In this document: positions 1 to 8,342 of the stretch, one piece after another
Position numbering within the stretch: the first letter of the stretch is position 1
Layout of the letters: the number at the start of each line of letters is the position of its first letter
DNA from: DASSUW01 sp963803335
GTDB taxonomy: Bacteria; Actinomycetota; Thermoleophilia; Solirubrobacterales; Solirubrobacteraceae
DNA length: 64,000 nt
Direction of reading: 5' to 3'
NCBI GenBank assembly: GCA_963803335.1
Contig: CAWDME010000011.1
Coordinates: 558,001-622,000 of the forward strand
Made by a program: the position numbers and the translations under genes
The notes under the pieces: model-generated
What the model saw: only the letters and a program-made list of their open reading frames with translations
The model's database searches: none
Told to the model about the DNA's origin: nothing

Positions 1-2
1 TG

Positions 3-2201
3 ACGGCGCGGGCTCAGTACCACTGGCAGCTCGCGAACCGACCCCACGTCATCGGCACCGCCATCGGGCTGTATCTGATCCGGCGGACCGACCCGTGGCC
101 GGACGGCGATCAGCCGAGCGTGGCCCGGCGGCATGGCGACAAGAAGCCGCGCACGTTCGAGAACAGCGAGGTGCGGCCGTACTCGTGGCCGTCGGTGCTC
201 GTGTTGGTCGACGAGTGGCGCGAAGAGAGCGCATTCAGGGTGGACGGGCCGCTCCACCCGCAGGACATCGTGCCGAAGACGCTCTATCTACCGGACGGGC
301 GCACAGTGCCCGTGTGCGTCGTGCTGGTCGAGCCCGCCGAGCCGTCGATCGACCGCGCGAGCTCCACGCTCTGGCCTGCTGGCCGTGCCGGCGGCGGCTT
401 CTCCCTCACCGTGAAGTCTCAAGCAGTCGAGCGACGGGCCAGTGCGGGCTGCCTCGTGACGGATGGGCACACGCTGTACGTGCTGACCAACCGCCACGTC
501 GGTGGGAACGTCGGCGAGCGGATATCGGCCGAGACCCGCAGCGGCCAGGTCGAGGTTGGCAGCGCCTCACGACACCAGATCACCCGGCGCGAGTTCAGCC
601 AGGTGTATCCGACGTTCGCCGGCGGCAACACCTACCTCAACATCGACGTCGGGCTCGTCGAGCTGGACGACGCGAACGACTGGACCGCCAGCGTCTATGG
701 CCTCGGCGAGGTCGGGGAGCTCGCCGACCTCAACGAGGCGAACATCGGCCTGCAGCTGATCGACAAGAGCGTCAAGGCGTACGGCGCGGCGAGCGGTCAC
801 CTCGACGGCACGATCAAGGCGCTCTTCTACAGGTACAAGTCCGTCGGCGGCTACGACTACGTCGCCGATCTCCTCATCGCGCCGAGCGCGGCGGGCAGAT
901 CGACGCAGCCGGGTGACTCCGGAACGGTCTGGCACCTGGCCATCACCGATACGTCGGGAGTCGAAAGGCTGCACCCGCTCGCCGTCGAGTGGGGTGGCCA
1001 GACGTTCGTGGGCGACGCCGGCCCGCGGAACTTCACGCTCGCGACCAATCTCTCGAACATCTGCAGGCTCCTCGACGTCGAGGTCGTGCTGGCCCACAAC
1101 GTCACGGCTCGGCCGTACTGGGGAGCGACGGGCCATTACAGCATCGCGGGCACGGCGGTCGGTGACCTCAATGAGCCGAAGCTCGGCCCGTTCCTGCGCA
1201 CGAACGCGAACGCGATCAGCTTCGATCGCGGCACGCTGGAAGCCGGCGACCTCGACGAGGTCCTCAAACACGCCGACCTCGTGCCCCTGGCCGACGTCCC
1301 GGACGTCGTCTGGAAGAAGACGGCGAATGCGCGGCCCGGCGGGCGCGACTTCGCGCTCAACAGCGGCCCGGAACATCCGACGCACTACTGCGACATCGAC
1401 GAGCCGAGCCCGGACGGCACCACGCTGCGCGACCGCTGTGTGAAAGACCCCGGGAATGTCTCAGTCGCGGTGTGGCAGCGCTACTACGACGAGAATCACC
1501 ACACCAAGTCGGCAGAGCGCGGATGCCTGCCGTTCCGCGTCTGGCAGTTCTACGACGCAATGGTCGGGTTCGTCGCAGCCAAGGACTACACCGGGTACGT
1601 CTGTGCCTCCGGCCTGGTCGCCCACTACGTGGGGGACGCCTGCCAACCGCTCCACGGCTCGTTCCTCGCCGACGGCTTCAGAGACCAGGCTGTCGCGCAC
1701 GTCACCCCGACGGGCAACCGCGTCGAGACGTGGCCCGGCAAGGGCGTCCACTCGGCCTACGAAACCAAGATGATCGATGCCCACGCCACGCAGCTCTTCG
1801 AGTTGATCGAAGCGGTGCTCGCACAGCCCGGGCGGCGGCTACCGCGCGTCGCGAGCGGCCATGACGCGGCGGTGGCCATCGTCAAGCTCATGGACCGGAC
1901 CGCCCGCACGCTGCCGCCGACGACACTCCTCGATACGTACATCCGCCTCGGAGCGGGCACGTCGAAGCGGGTCATCGACGGCCTGTGGGATGCCTTTCAG
2001 AACGAGACGGCCACTGTCATGGCCGACGGGATCCGGGTCCTGCGGCATCTCTGGGTCGCGGCGTGGCGAGCCGGCGGGGGCCACGATGCGGACAAGCACC
2101 AGCTGACGGCCATTCCCGCTCAGCAGGTCGTGGCCCGCTACACCGACCCGCAGTTCGTGCCGTCGCTGGATCTCGACGACATCGGCGCGGTGCTGCGCTA
2201 G
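3..2201 (+). CDS. Trypsin-like protease fused to S1/P1-nuclease/phospholipase-C-like domain (5' partial)
   Basis: The frame is open to the left window edge, so the true start is outside; residues below count from the in-frame GTG at 120. The N-terminal half looks like a chymotrypsin-fold serine protease: TNRHV (His126), NIDVG (Asp176) and GDSG (Ser267) are the expected triad in the right order. The C-terminal half (about 400-693) carries HYVGDACQPLH from residue 502 and GVHSAYE after it, the zinc-binding signature of S1/P1 nucleases and zinc-dependent phospholipases C. Family knowledge suggests peptide-bond and phosphodiester hydrolysis; the substrate is unknown. No signal peptide can be judged because the start is missing. 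It ends 6 bases from the convergent pca operon. Confidence 0.8.
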   Translation, partial: TARAQYHWQLANRPHVIGTAIGLYLIRRTDPWPDGDQPSVARRHGDKKPRTFENSEVRPYSWPSVLVLVDEWREESAFRVDGPLHPQDIVPKTLYLPDGRTVPVCVVLVEPAEPSIDRASSTLWPAGRAGGGFSLTVKSQAVERRASAGCLVTDGHTLYVLTNRHVGGNVGERISAETRSGQVEVGSASRHQITRREFSQVYPTFAGGNTYLNIDVGLVELDDANDWTASVYGLGEVGELADLNEANIGLQLIDKSVKAYGAASGHLDGTIKALFYRYKSVGGYDYVADLLIAPSAAGRSTQPGDSGTVWHLAITDTSGVERLHPLAVEWGGQTFVGDAGPRNFTLATNLSNICRLLDVEVVLAHNVTARPYWGATGHYSIAGTAVGDLNEPKLGPFLRTNANAISFDRGTLEAGDLDEVLKHADLVPLADVPDVVWKKTANARPGGRDFALNSGPEHPTHYCDIDEPSPDGTTLRDRCVKDPGNVSVAVWQRYYDENHHTKSAERGCLPFRVWQFYDAMVGFVAAKDYTGYVCASGLVAHYVGDACQPLHGSFLADGFRDQAVAHVTPTGNRVETWPGKGVHSAYETKMIDAHATQLFELIEAVLAQPGRRLPRVASGHDAAVAIVKLMDRTARTLPPTTLLDTYIRLGAGTSKRVIDGLWDAFQNETATVMADGIRVLRHLWVAAWRAGGGHDADKHQLTAIPAQQVVARYTDPQFVPSLDLDDIGAVLR

Positions 2202-2207
2202 GCGGAG

Positions 2208-3314
2208 CTACTCCTCCTCGAGCACGCGCTTGGCGATCGCGAAGGCGGTGTTGGCGGCGGGCACGCCGAGGTAGATCGCCGACTGGAGCAGGATCTCCTT
2301 GATCTCGTCCGGGGTGAGGCCGTTGCGCAGGGCCGCCCGGATGTGCATCGCGAGCTCGTTCTCGTGCCCGTGTGCGATCAGTGCCGTGATCGTGATGGCG
2401 CTGCGCATGCGGCGGTCGAGGCCCGGGCGGGTCCAGATCTCTCCCCACGCGTAGCGGGTGATGAACGCCTGGAAGTCGGCCGTGAAGTCGGTGGTGCCGG
2501 CGATCGCGCGGTCGACGTAGGCGTCGCCGAGCACCTCCCGGCGCGTGCGCATGCCGGCGCCCTCGGCGAGGAAGGCGGCGAGGACGAGCGTGAAGCGATC
2601 GGCCTGCTCGGCGTTGACGATGTGACGCGCGTGCTCGATGACCACCGAGCGGGCGCCCGGGATCTCGGCGGCGATCGCGGCGAGCTTCTCCGGCGGCGTG
2701 ACCGGGTCGCCGTCGGCCGCGATCGTGAGCGTGGGCACGCGCACGTCGCGCAACCGGCCGCGCAGGTCGAGCGCGGCGAGCGCCTCGCAGCAGGCGGCGT
2801 AGCCGTCGGGGTCGCAGGAACGCAGCATCGCGTCGAACGTCTCCCGCACCGCAGAAGGCGCGTCGGGCGTGAACCAGCGGTCGATCCCGGCCGGGGCGAT
2901 CGCGTCCATGCCCTCGGAGCGCACGGTCGCCGCGCGCTCGTGCCACTGCTCGGCCGGGCCGAACTCGAGCGCGGCCGAGGCGAGCACGAGCCGCTCGATC
3001 CGCTCGGGCGCCCGCGCCGCGATCGTCATCCCGATCGTGCCGCCGAGCGACAGGCCGCAGAACAGCACGCGCTCGATGCCGAGGCGGTCGAGCAGTGCGA
3101 GCGCGTCATCGGCGAGGTCGTCGACCGTGTACGGGCCGGGCGGGATCGGTGAGCGGCCGTGGCCGCGCGTGTCGAAGCGCAGGATCCGGTAGCGGTCGCC
3201 CAGCGCCACCGCCTGGTCGTCCCACATCTCCAGCGTGGTCCCGAGCGAGTTGGAGAACATCAGCACCGGCGCGTCGGCCGGCCCTTCGAGCCGGTGGTGG
3301 ACCTCGACGCTCAC
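2208..3314 (-). CDS. pcaL: 3-oxoadipate enol-lactonase / 4-carboxymuconolactone decarboxylase fusion
   Basis: Bifunctional enzyme of the beta-ketoadipate pathway: it decarboxylates 4-carboxymuconolactone and hydrolyses the resulting enol-lactone to 3-oxoadipate. Residues 1 to about 255 are an alpha/beta hydrolase with the nucleophile elbow GLSLGG (Ser89) and a late catalytic His in EHARH. The rest is a carboxymuconolactone-decarboxylase (AhpD-like) domain. This PcaD-PcaC order is known from actinobacterial PcaL. I chose the GTG at 3314, which overlaps the pcaB stop as GTGA and starts exactly at the hydrolase domain (MSVEVHHRLEG). The frame continues upstream to 3785, but that part is antisense-style translation of pcaB and is rejected. 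Last gene of the pca operon. Confidence 0.95.
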   Translation of the reverse strand: MSVEVHHRLEGPADAPVLMFSNSLGTTLEMWDDQAVALGDRYRILRFDTRGHGRSPIPPGPYTVDDLADDALALLDRLGIERVLFCGLSLGGTIGMTIAARAPERIERLVLASAALEFGPAEQWHERAATVRSEGMDAIAPAGIDRWFTPDAPSAVRETFDAMLRSCDPDGYAACCEALAALDLRGRLRDVRVPTLTIAADGDPVTPPEKLAAIAAEIPGARSVVIEHARHIVNAEQADRFTLVLAAFLAEGAGMRTRREVLGDAYVDRAIAGTTDFTADFQAFITRYAWGEIWTRPGLDRRMRSAITITALIAHGHENELAMHIRAALRNGLTPDEIKEILLQSAIYLGVPAANTAFAIAKRVLEEE

Positions 3315-4429
3315 TGCAGCTCCAGCGCGCGGTCGATGAACGCGTCGGCGGCGCCGGTGCCCACGTCGCGCAGGTCGGCGCTGATGTTCGCGCGCATCCG
3401 CTCGGCGTCGACGGTGAGGCCGGAGAGCGCTTCGTGCAGCGACCAGGCCGCGCCGCCGGTCCCGGCGAGCGCGTCCGAGAGCGCCCGCCACTCGCTGTGC
3501 CAGGCCCCGGCCGCCCGCTCGTGCTCGCCCGCCATCGCCTCGAGGAGTACCCCGGCCGCCGCCCGTACCGAACGTGCGGCCGCCCGCGTCCGGATCGACC
3601 CGACGGGGTTGTGCTTGTGCGCCATCGCCGACGACCCGCCGCGGCCGCCGCCGCTCTCCTCGGCCACCTCGCCGACCTCGGTCTGTGACAGCAGCACGAT
3701 GTCGAGTGCGACCTTCTCGACGGCGCCGGCCGCGATCGCCAGCGCCGCGCCCAGCTCCGCTACCGGCCGGCGATCGCCATGCCACGGCAGCACCGGCTCG
3801 TCGAGCCCGAGCTCGCGCGCGAACGCCGCGAGCACGGCCGGCCCGCGGTCGCCGAGCTTCGAGAGGGTGCCCGCCGCCCCGCCGAGCTGCGCGGGCAGGC
3901 GCAGCTCGCGCAGCCGGGCACGCCCGCCGGCCACACCGACCAGCCAGCCCGCCGCCTTGAGTCCGAACGTCACCGGCTCGGCCTGCTGCATCAGAGTCCG
4001 GCCTGCCATCACGGTGCCGCGGTGCCCCCGCGCGAGGGCGGCGCAGGCGTCCACCACCGCGTCGAGCTCGGCCAGCACCGGCGCCAGCGCCCGCTTCGCG
4101 ACCAGCATCGCCGCGCTGTCGAGGACGTCCTGCGAGGTCGCGCCGAAATGGACGGCGTCAGCGTGTTCGCCGGCCGCCTCGCGCAGCCGCCGCACGAGCT
4201 CCACGACCGGGTTGCCGGCGTCGCGCGCCGCCACTCCGAGACCGGCGAGATCGGGCCGCGCCGCAGCGATGCCGTCGGCCGCCTCCGCCGCCACGAGATC
4301 GTGGGCGGCCTCGGCCCGCGCCAGCGCGACCTCGACATCGAGCATCGCCTGCAGCCACGCCTCCTCCGCGACCGAGTCCTGCACGGCCTCCGGCACGAAG
4401 ATCGGCGTGAACAAGCCTCTAGACGTCAA
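3311..4429 (-). CDS. pcaB: 3-carboxy-cis,cis-muconate cycloisomerase
   Basis: Converts 3-carboxy-cis,cis-muconate to 4-carboxymuconolactone in the protocatechuate branch. It belongs to the fumarase/adenylosuccinate-lyase superfamily; the signature GSSAMAHKHNPVGS is present, as is the earlier HFGATSQDVLDSA segment that carries substrate-binding residues. At 372 residues it is shorter than typical PcaB (about 450), mainly in the C-terminal domain, which is common in actinobacterial copies. It overlaps pcaG by 11 bases upstream and pcaL by 4 downstream, so it is translated as part of the operon. Confidence 0.93.
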   Translation of the reverse strand: MTSRGLFTPIFVPEAVQDSVAEEAWLQAMLDVEVALARAEAAHDLVAAEAADGIAAARPDLAGLGVAARDAGNPVVELVRRLREAAGEHADAVHFGATSQDVLDSAAMLVAKRALAPVLAELDAVVDACAALARGHRGTVMAGRTLMQQAEPVTFGLKAAGWLVGVAGGRARLRELRLPAQLGGAAGTLSKLGDRGPAVLAAFARELGLDEPVLPWHGDRRPVAELGAALAIAAGAVEKVALDIVLLSQTEVGEVAEESGGGRGGSSAMAHKHNPVGSIRTRAAARSVRAAAGVLLEAMAGEHERAAGAWHSEWRALSDALAGTGGAAWSLHEALSGLTVDAERMRANISADLRDVGTGAADAFIDRALELQ

Positions 4430-4967
4430 GGAAGGCGGTCTGGCGCTCGCCCTGCATGTGGATGTCGAACCGCAGGGCGCCGTCGAGCGGCGTGGCGATC
4501 AGCGTCTCGCGCACGGCCGGGTCCTCGATCGACGACAGCAGGGGGTCGGCGGCGTTGGCCTCCTCCTCGTCCGGGAAGTAGATGCGCGTGAAGAGGTGCT
4601 GGAGCAGGCCACGGGCGAGAACGATGACGTTGATATGCGGCGCGTGCGGCGCCGTCGCCCCCGGCTTGACCGTGAAGAAGCCGAAGCGGCCCTGCGCGTC
4701 GGTCCCGCAGCGGCCGAAGCCGTCGAACCCGTCCTCGAGCGGGATGTCCTCGCGCGTGTCCTCGGGGTGCCGGTAGCGGCCGTGCCGGTTGGCCTGCCAG
4801 ATCTCGATCAGCGCGTCGTCGATGGGATCGCCCGCGCCGTCGAACACCGTTCCCGTGACCCACAGGCCGTCGGCATCGTTCTGGGCCACGAGGTGCTCGC
4901 CACCCTCGAACGGCAGCCCGAAGGCGAAGAACGGCCCGACGGTCTGCGATGGCGTCGAGCCGAGCAT
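4419..4967 (-). CDS. pcaG: Protocatechuate 3,4-dioxygenase alpha subunit
   Basis: Structural alpha subunit of the ring-cleaving intradiol dioxygenase that opens protocatechuate. The beginning MLGSTPSQTVGPFFAFGL is the classic PcaG N-terminus, and IEIWQANRHGRY and PHINVIVLARGLLQH match the intradiol fold. The start is the ATG at 4967, which shares one base with the pcaH stop (TGATG); an in-frame start at 5033 would only add residues overlapping pcaH. The 182-residue length is normal. In known enzymes the alpha subunit lacks the iron ligands held by the beta subunit. Confidence 0.95.
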   Translation of the reverse strand: MLGSTPSQTVGPFFAFGLPFEGGEHLVAQNDADGLWVTGTVFDGAGDPIDDALIEIWQANRHGRYRHPEDTREDIPLEDGFDGFGRCGTDAQGRFGFFTVKPGATAPHAPHINVIVLARGLLQHLFTRIYFPDEEEANAADPLLSSIEDPAVRETLIATPLDGALRFDIHMQGERQTAFLDV

Positions 4968-5680
4968 CAGTGCTCCATCGGCGTGGCCTCGCGCCCGCGC
5001 AGCACGATGTCCCACTGGTAGCCGAGCGCCCACTCGGGTTGGGTCGTCTCGATGTCGAAGCGGGCGATCATCCGCTCGCGCGACTTAGCGTCGCGGACCG
5101 AGTTGAAGATCGGGTCGTACTCGAACAGCGGGTCGCCCGGGAAGTACATCTGCGTCACCAGCCGCGTCGCGAACGCGGTGCCGAACAGCGAGAAGTGGAT
5201 GTGCGCGGGCCGCCACGCGTTCTCGTGGTTGCCCCACGGGTACGCGCCCGGCTTGATCGTGATGAAGCGGTAGCGGCCCTCGTCGTCGGTCATCGTCCGG
5301 CCGGCGCCGGTGAAGTTCGGATCCAGCGGCGCGGGGTGCTGGTCGACGCGGTGGATGTAGCGCCCGGCGGCGTTGCACTGCCAGATCTCCACCAGCGCGT
5401 TGCGCACCGGCCGCCCGTCGCCGTCGAGCACCCGGCCGGTGACGATGATCCGCTCGCCGAGCGGCTCGCCCTCGTGCTGGCGCGTGAGGTCGTGGTCGAG
5501 CTCGCCCATGCGCTCGTGGCCGTACACCGGCCCGGTGATCTCCGACAGGGTGTGGGGGAGGATGATCAGCGGCCGGTCAGGCGCGCGCAGGCGGGTGGAG
5601 CGGTACTCGGGCGTGTTGCGGTCGGGGTGCGTGCCCGGCTCGTCGCGCCGGTAGGCGGCCAGGTCCACGATCTCGCTCAT
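4967..5680 (-). CDS. pcaH: Protocatechuate 3,4-dioxygenase beta subunit
   Basis: Catalytic, Fe(III)-binding subunit of protocatechuate 3,4-dioxygenase. The ligand set is visible: Tyr in AAGRYIHR, Tyr in KPGAYPWG, and two His in RPAHIHFSLFG. Length is 237 residues from the ATG at 5680, which overlaps the pcaF stop as ATGA; a much longer upstream frame to 6466 is shadow of pcaF. The order pcaH-pcaG inside the operon and the 1-base overlap fit tight stoichiometry of the two subunits. Confidence 0.96.
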   Translation of the reverse strand: MSEIVDLAAYRRDEPGTHPDRNTPEYRSTRLRAPDRPLIILPHTLSEITGPVYGHERMGELDHDLTRQHEGEPLGERIIVTGRVLDGDGRPVRNALVEIWQCNAAGRYIHRVDQHPAPLDPNFTGAGRTMTDDEGRYRFITIKPGAYPWGNHENAWRPAHIHFSLFGTAFATRLVTQMYFPGDPLFEYDPIFNSVRDAKSRERMIARFDIETTQPEWALGYQWDIVLRGREATPMEH

Positions 5681-6828
5681 GCCTCGATCACCATCGCCAC
5701 CCCCTGCCCGACGCCGATGCACATCGTCGCGAGCCCCCAGCCGCCGCCGCGGCGCCGCAGCTCGTGCACGAGCGTCGTCAGCAGCCGCGTGCCCGTGTTG
5801 CCGAGCGCATGCCCGAGGGCGATCGCGCCGCCGTTCACGTTCAGGATCTCCGGGTCGAGCTCCGTCCACTCGGCCAGGCACGCGAGCGACTGCGCCGCGA
5901 ACGCCTCGTTGAGCTCGACCGCCTTCAGGTCGCCCCAGCCGATGCCGGCGCGCTCCAGGGCCTTGTTGGCCGCCTCGACCGGGCCGATCCCGTAGAGCTG
6001 CGGCTCGACCGCGCTCGACGCGCGGCTCGCGATCCGCGCCAGCGCGCCGTCCTCGGCCGCGGACAGCAGGATCGCCGACGCGCCGTCGTTCATCGGCGAG
6101 GAGTTGCCCGCCGTGACGGTGCCGTCCTTGCGGAACACCGGCTTGAGCTGCGCGAGCTTCTCCAGGCTCGTGTCGCCGCGGATGTTCTCGTCGCGCGGCA
6201 GCTCGACGTCGGGCACCGGGACGATCTCGTCCGCGAACGCGCCACGGTCCCACGCCGCCGCCGCCTTGCGATGACTCTCCAGCGCGAACTCGTCCTGCTG
6301 CTCGCGGGTGATCCCGTACTTGTCGGCGAGGATCTCGGCGCCCTCGCCGAGCGACACCGTCCACTCGTCCGGCATCTCCGGGTTGACCATGCGCCACCCG
6401 AGCGTGGTCGAGAACATCGTCTCGTGCGCGCGGGGGAACGGCTTCTCCGGCTTGAGCACCACCCACGGGGCGCGGCTCATCGCCTCCACGCCGCCGGCGA
6501 TGCAGACCGTCTCGTCACCGGCGGCGATCGCGCGACTCGCGCTGAACGCCGCCTCCATGCCGGAGCCGCACAGGCGGTTGACGGTGGCGCCCGGGACCGA
6601 GGTGGGGAGGCCGGCCAGCAGCACGGCCATGCGCGCGACGTTGCGGTTGTCCTCGCCCGCCTGGTTGGCGTCGCCGAAGTACACCTCGTCGGGCTCGGCC
6701 TCCGGGTTGCGCTCGGCCAGCGCGCGCACGACCGTGGCGGCGAGATCGTCGGGGCGTGTGGTGGCCAGCGAGCCGCCGAGCTTGCCGACCGGCGTGCGCA
6801 CCGCGTCGTGGATGTAGACGTCAGGCAC
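5677..6828 (-). CDS. pcaF: Beta-ketoadipyl-CoA thiolase
   Basis: Thiolase that cleaves 3-oxoadipyl-CoA with CoA to succinyl-CoA and acetyl-CoA, the final pathway step. The active-site Cys is in NRLCGSGMEA, the catalytic His in ALGHALGNTGTRL and the second Cys in ATMCIGVGQG; LNEAFAAQ is the usual thiolase motif. At 383 residues it is normal length. GTG start at 6828, overlapping the pcaJ stop by 8 bases. The pca context decides between PcaF and a general acetyl-CoA acyltransferase, since the sequence alone would not. Confidence 0.93.
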   Translation of the reverse strand: MPDVYIHDAVRTPVGKLGGSLATTRPDDLAATVVRALAERNPEAEPDEVYFGDANQAGEDNRNVARMAVLLAGLPTSVPGATVNRLCGSGMEAAFSASRAIAAGDETVCIAGGVEAMSRAPWVVLKPEKPFPRAHETMFSTTLGWRMVNPEMPDEWTVSLGEGAEILADKYGITREQQDEFALESHRKAAAAWDRGAFADEIVPVPDVELPRDENIRGDTSLEKLAQLKPVFRKDGTVTAGNSSPMNDGASAILLSAAEDGALARIASRASSAVEPQLYGIGPVEAANKALERAGIGWGDLKAVELNEAFAAQSLACLAEWTELDPEILNVNGGAIALGHALGNTGTRLLTTLVHELRRRGGGWGLATMCIGVGQGVAMVIEA

Positions 6829-7513
6829 TCTTGAGCTCCCGCAGCAGGCCCAGCTCGTCCTCGGTCGGCGCGTCGGTGGTCTCCAGGTCGCCCGCGACCG
6901 TCAGGTCCCAGCCGGTCGCCTCGCGCGCCTGCTCGAGCGTGACCCCCGGGTGCAGGGCGCACATCTCGAGCTCGCCGTCAACGCGGCGCAGCACGCCGAG
7001 GTCGGTGATGACGACCTGATCGTCGGCGCCGAGCGAGGTCTTGAAGTCGAGCTCGTCCACGAACGTGCGCTCGGACTGGCGGATGATCGTGATCACGCGC
7101 TTGGTCAGCCGCGCGATCTCGGGCGCGCCGCCGGCGCCCGGCAGCCGCACCTTCGGCTCGTCGTACGTGCCGATCACGGTTGAGTTGAGGTTCCCGTAGC
7201 GGTCGATCTGCGCGGCGCCGAGGAAGCCCACGTCGATGCGCCCGCCCTGCAGCCAGTAGTTGAAGATCTCCGGCACCGGGACGACGGAGTCGGCGGTCTC
7301 CGCCAGGTCGCCGTCGCCGATCGACAGCGGCAGGCGTGTCGGCTTGGAGCCGATCGTGCCCGACTCGTAGATCAGCACGACCTCCGGCGCGTGCCGGCCG
7401 CGGGCGAGGTTGGCGGCCGTGCTCGGCAGCCCGATCCCGACGAAGCAGACCTCGCCGTCGCGCAGCTCGCGGGCCGCGGCCACGGTCATCATCTCGTCGG
7501 CGCTGTACTCCAC
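6821..7513 (-). CDS. pcaJ: 3-oxoadipate CoA-transferase subunit B
   Basis: Beta subunit of the transferase that moves CoA from succinyl-CoA to 3-oxoadipate. The N-terminus (YSADEMMTVAAARELRDG, then FVGIGLPS) and the YESGTIGSKP segment are typical of class I CoA-transferase B subunits; the latter holds the Glu that becomes the CoA thioester. I chose GTG at 7513 because the family usually starts a few residues before the EMM segment; ATG at 7492 is an alternative that would overlap the pcaI stop as ATGA. 230 residues. Confidence 0.9.
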   Translation of the reverse strand: MEYSADEMMTVAAARELRDGEVCFVGIGLPSTAANLARGRHAPEVVLIYESGTIGSKPTRLPLSIGDGDLAETADSVVPVPEIFNYWLQGGRIDVGFLGAAQIDRYGNLNSTVIGTYDEPKVRLPGAGGAPEIARLTKRVITIIRQSERTFVDELDFKTSLGADDQVVITDLGVLRRVDGELEMCALHPGVTLEQAREATGWDLTVAGDLETTDAPTEDELGLLRELKSA

Positions 7514-8307
7514 AGGACGTGCTCCTCCATCCAGGCGGTGAACGCGTCGCGGTCGCGCGCGATCGGGTCCCAGGCCTTGTAGAAGTCGTTGTCGCGGTCG
7601 TAGTAGTCGTGCGCGTACGACGGGGCCGCCCCCCGCGGCGCCTCGGCGACCGCGGTGACCGCCCACTTGGGGATCACGATCGCGCCCGGGCGCGGGTCGA
7701 GCGCGTCGACGATCTCCTCGACGGTGACGAGCGAGCGGTCGGCCGCCAGCAGCGCCTCCTTCTGGATCCCGACGATCCCCCACAGCTGCACGTTCCCCGC
7801 CCGGTCGGCGCGCTGGGCGTGGATGACCGTGACGTCGGGCCGTAGCGCGGGCACGGCGTTGAGCTCCTCGCCGGTGAACGGGCAGGTGATCGGCTTGACG
7901 TGCGTGTGCGGCACGAGATCGGTGCCGCTGTAGCCGCGCAGGACCGCGAACGGCAGCCGGGCGGCGCCGGCCGCGTAGCGGTTCGCCATGCCCGCGTGGG
8001 TGTGCTCCTCGAGCTCCAGCGGCCCGGGCCAGCCCTTCTCGATCGCGTCGCGCACCCGGTGCAGCGAGCCGACGCCGGGGTTGCCGGCGTAGGAGAACAC
8101 CAGGCGGCGCGCGCACCCCATCCCGATCATCTGGTCGTAGATCAGGTCGGGCGTCATGCGGATCAGCTCGAGGTCCTTGCGCTCCTGGCGCACGATCTCG
8201 TGGCCCGCCGCAAACGGGATCAGGTGGGTGAAGCCCTCGAGCGCGACGCTGTCTCCGTCATGGATGAGCGTCGCGATCGCGTCCTTAAGGCTGGTGACCT
8301 CCGCCAT
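7489..8307 (-). CDS. pcaI: 3-oxoadipate CoA-transferase subunit A
   Basis: Alpha subunit paired with the downstream pcaJ product. It has the CoA-transferase A fold with GDSVALEGFTHLIPFAA near the N-terminus and the AGNPGVGSLHRVRDAIE segment typical of the glutaconate/oxoadipate CoA-transferase group. 272 residues, ATG start at 8307. It is the first pca gene; the 35-base gap upstream holds a GTCAA-N5-TTGAC palindrome ending 13 bases from the start codon, with no obvious Shine-Dalgarno sequence, so a leaderless message or read-through from the upstream gene is possible. Confidence 0.9.
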   Translation of the reverse strand: MAEVTSLKDAIATLIHDGDSVALEGFTHLIPFAAGHEIVRQERKDLELIRMTPDLIYDQMIGMGCARRLVFSYAGNPGVGSLHRVRDAIEKGWPGPLELEEHTHAGMANRYAAGAARLPFAVLRGYSGTDLVPHTHVKPITCPFTGEELNAVPALRPDVTVIHAQRADRAGNVQLWGIVGIQKEALLAADRSLVTVEEIVDALDPRPGAIVIPKWAVTAVAEAPRGAAPSYAHDYYDRDNDFYKAWDPIARDRDAFTAWMEEHVLWSTAPTR

Positions 8308-8320
8308 CTACATCGAGTAT

Positions 8321-8335
8321 GTCAAAAGAATTGAC
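8321..8335. promoter_or_regulatory. Palindrome GTCAA-N5-TTGAC before the pca operon
   Basis: Perfect 5-bp inverted repeat (GTCAA, AAGAA spacer, TTGAC), 13 bases upstream of the pcaI ATG. The same 15-bp arrangement recurs at 14719 and, with one degenerate arm, at 15892. It is a good candidate operator for the GntR/FCD regulator encoded at 9458-10186. Confidence 0.7.
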
Positions 8336-8342
8336 GTATCCC

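Noticed and set aside
3315..3785. N-terminal extension of the pcaL reading frame (157 codons).
   Set aside because: It is Arg/Gly-rich and antisense-like translation of pcaB; the PcaD domain starts exactly at the GTG overlapping the pcaB stop.
3159..5021. A 620-codon frame on the plus strand opposite pcaB and pcaG.
   Set aside because: Shadow of high-GC coding DNA with low-complexity composition and no domain; the minus strand shows well-known proteins.
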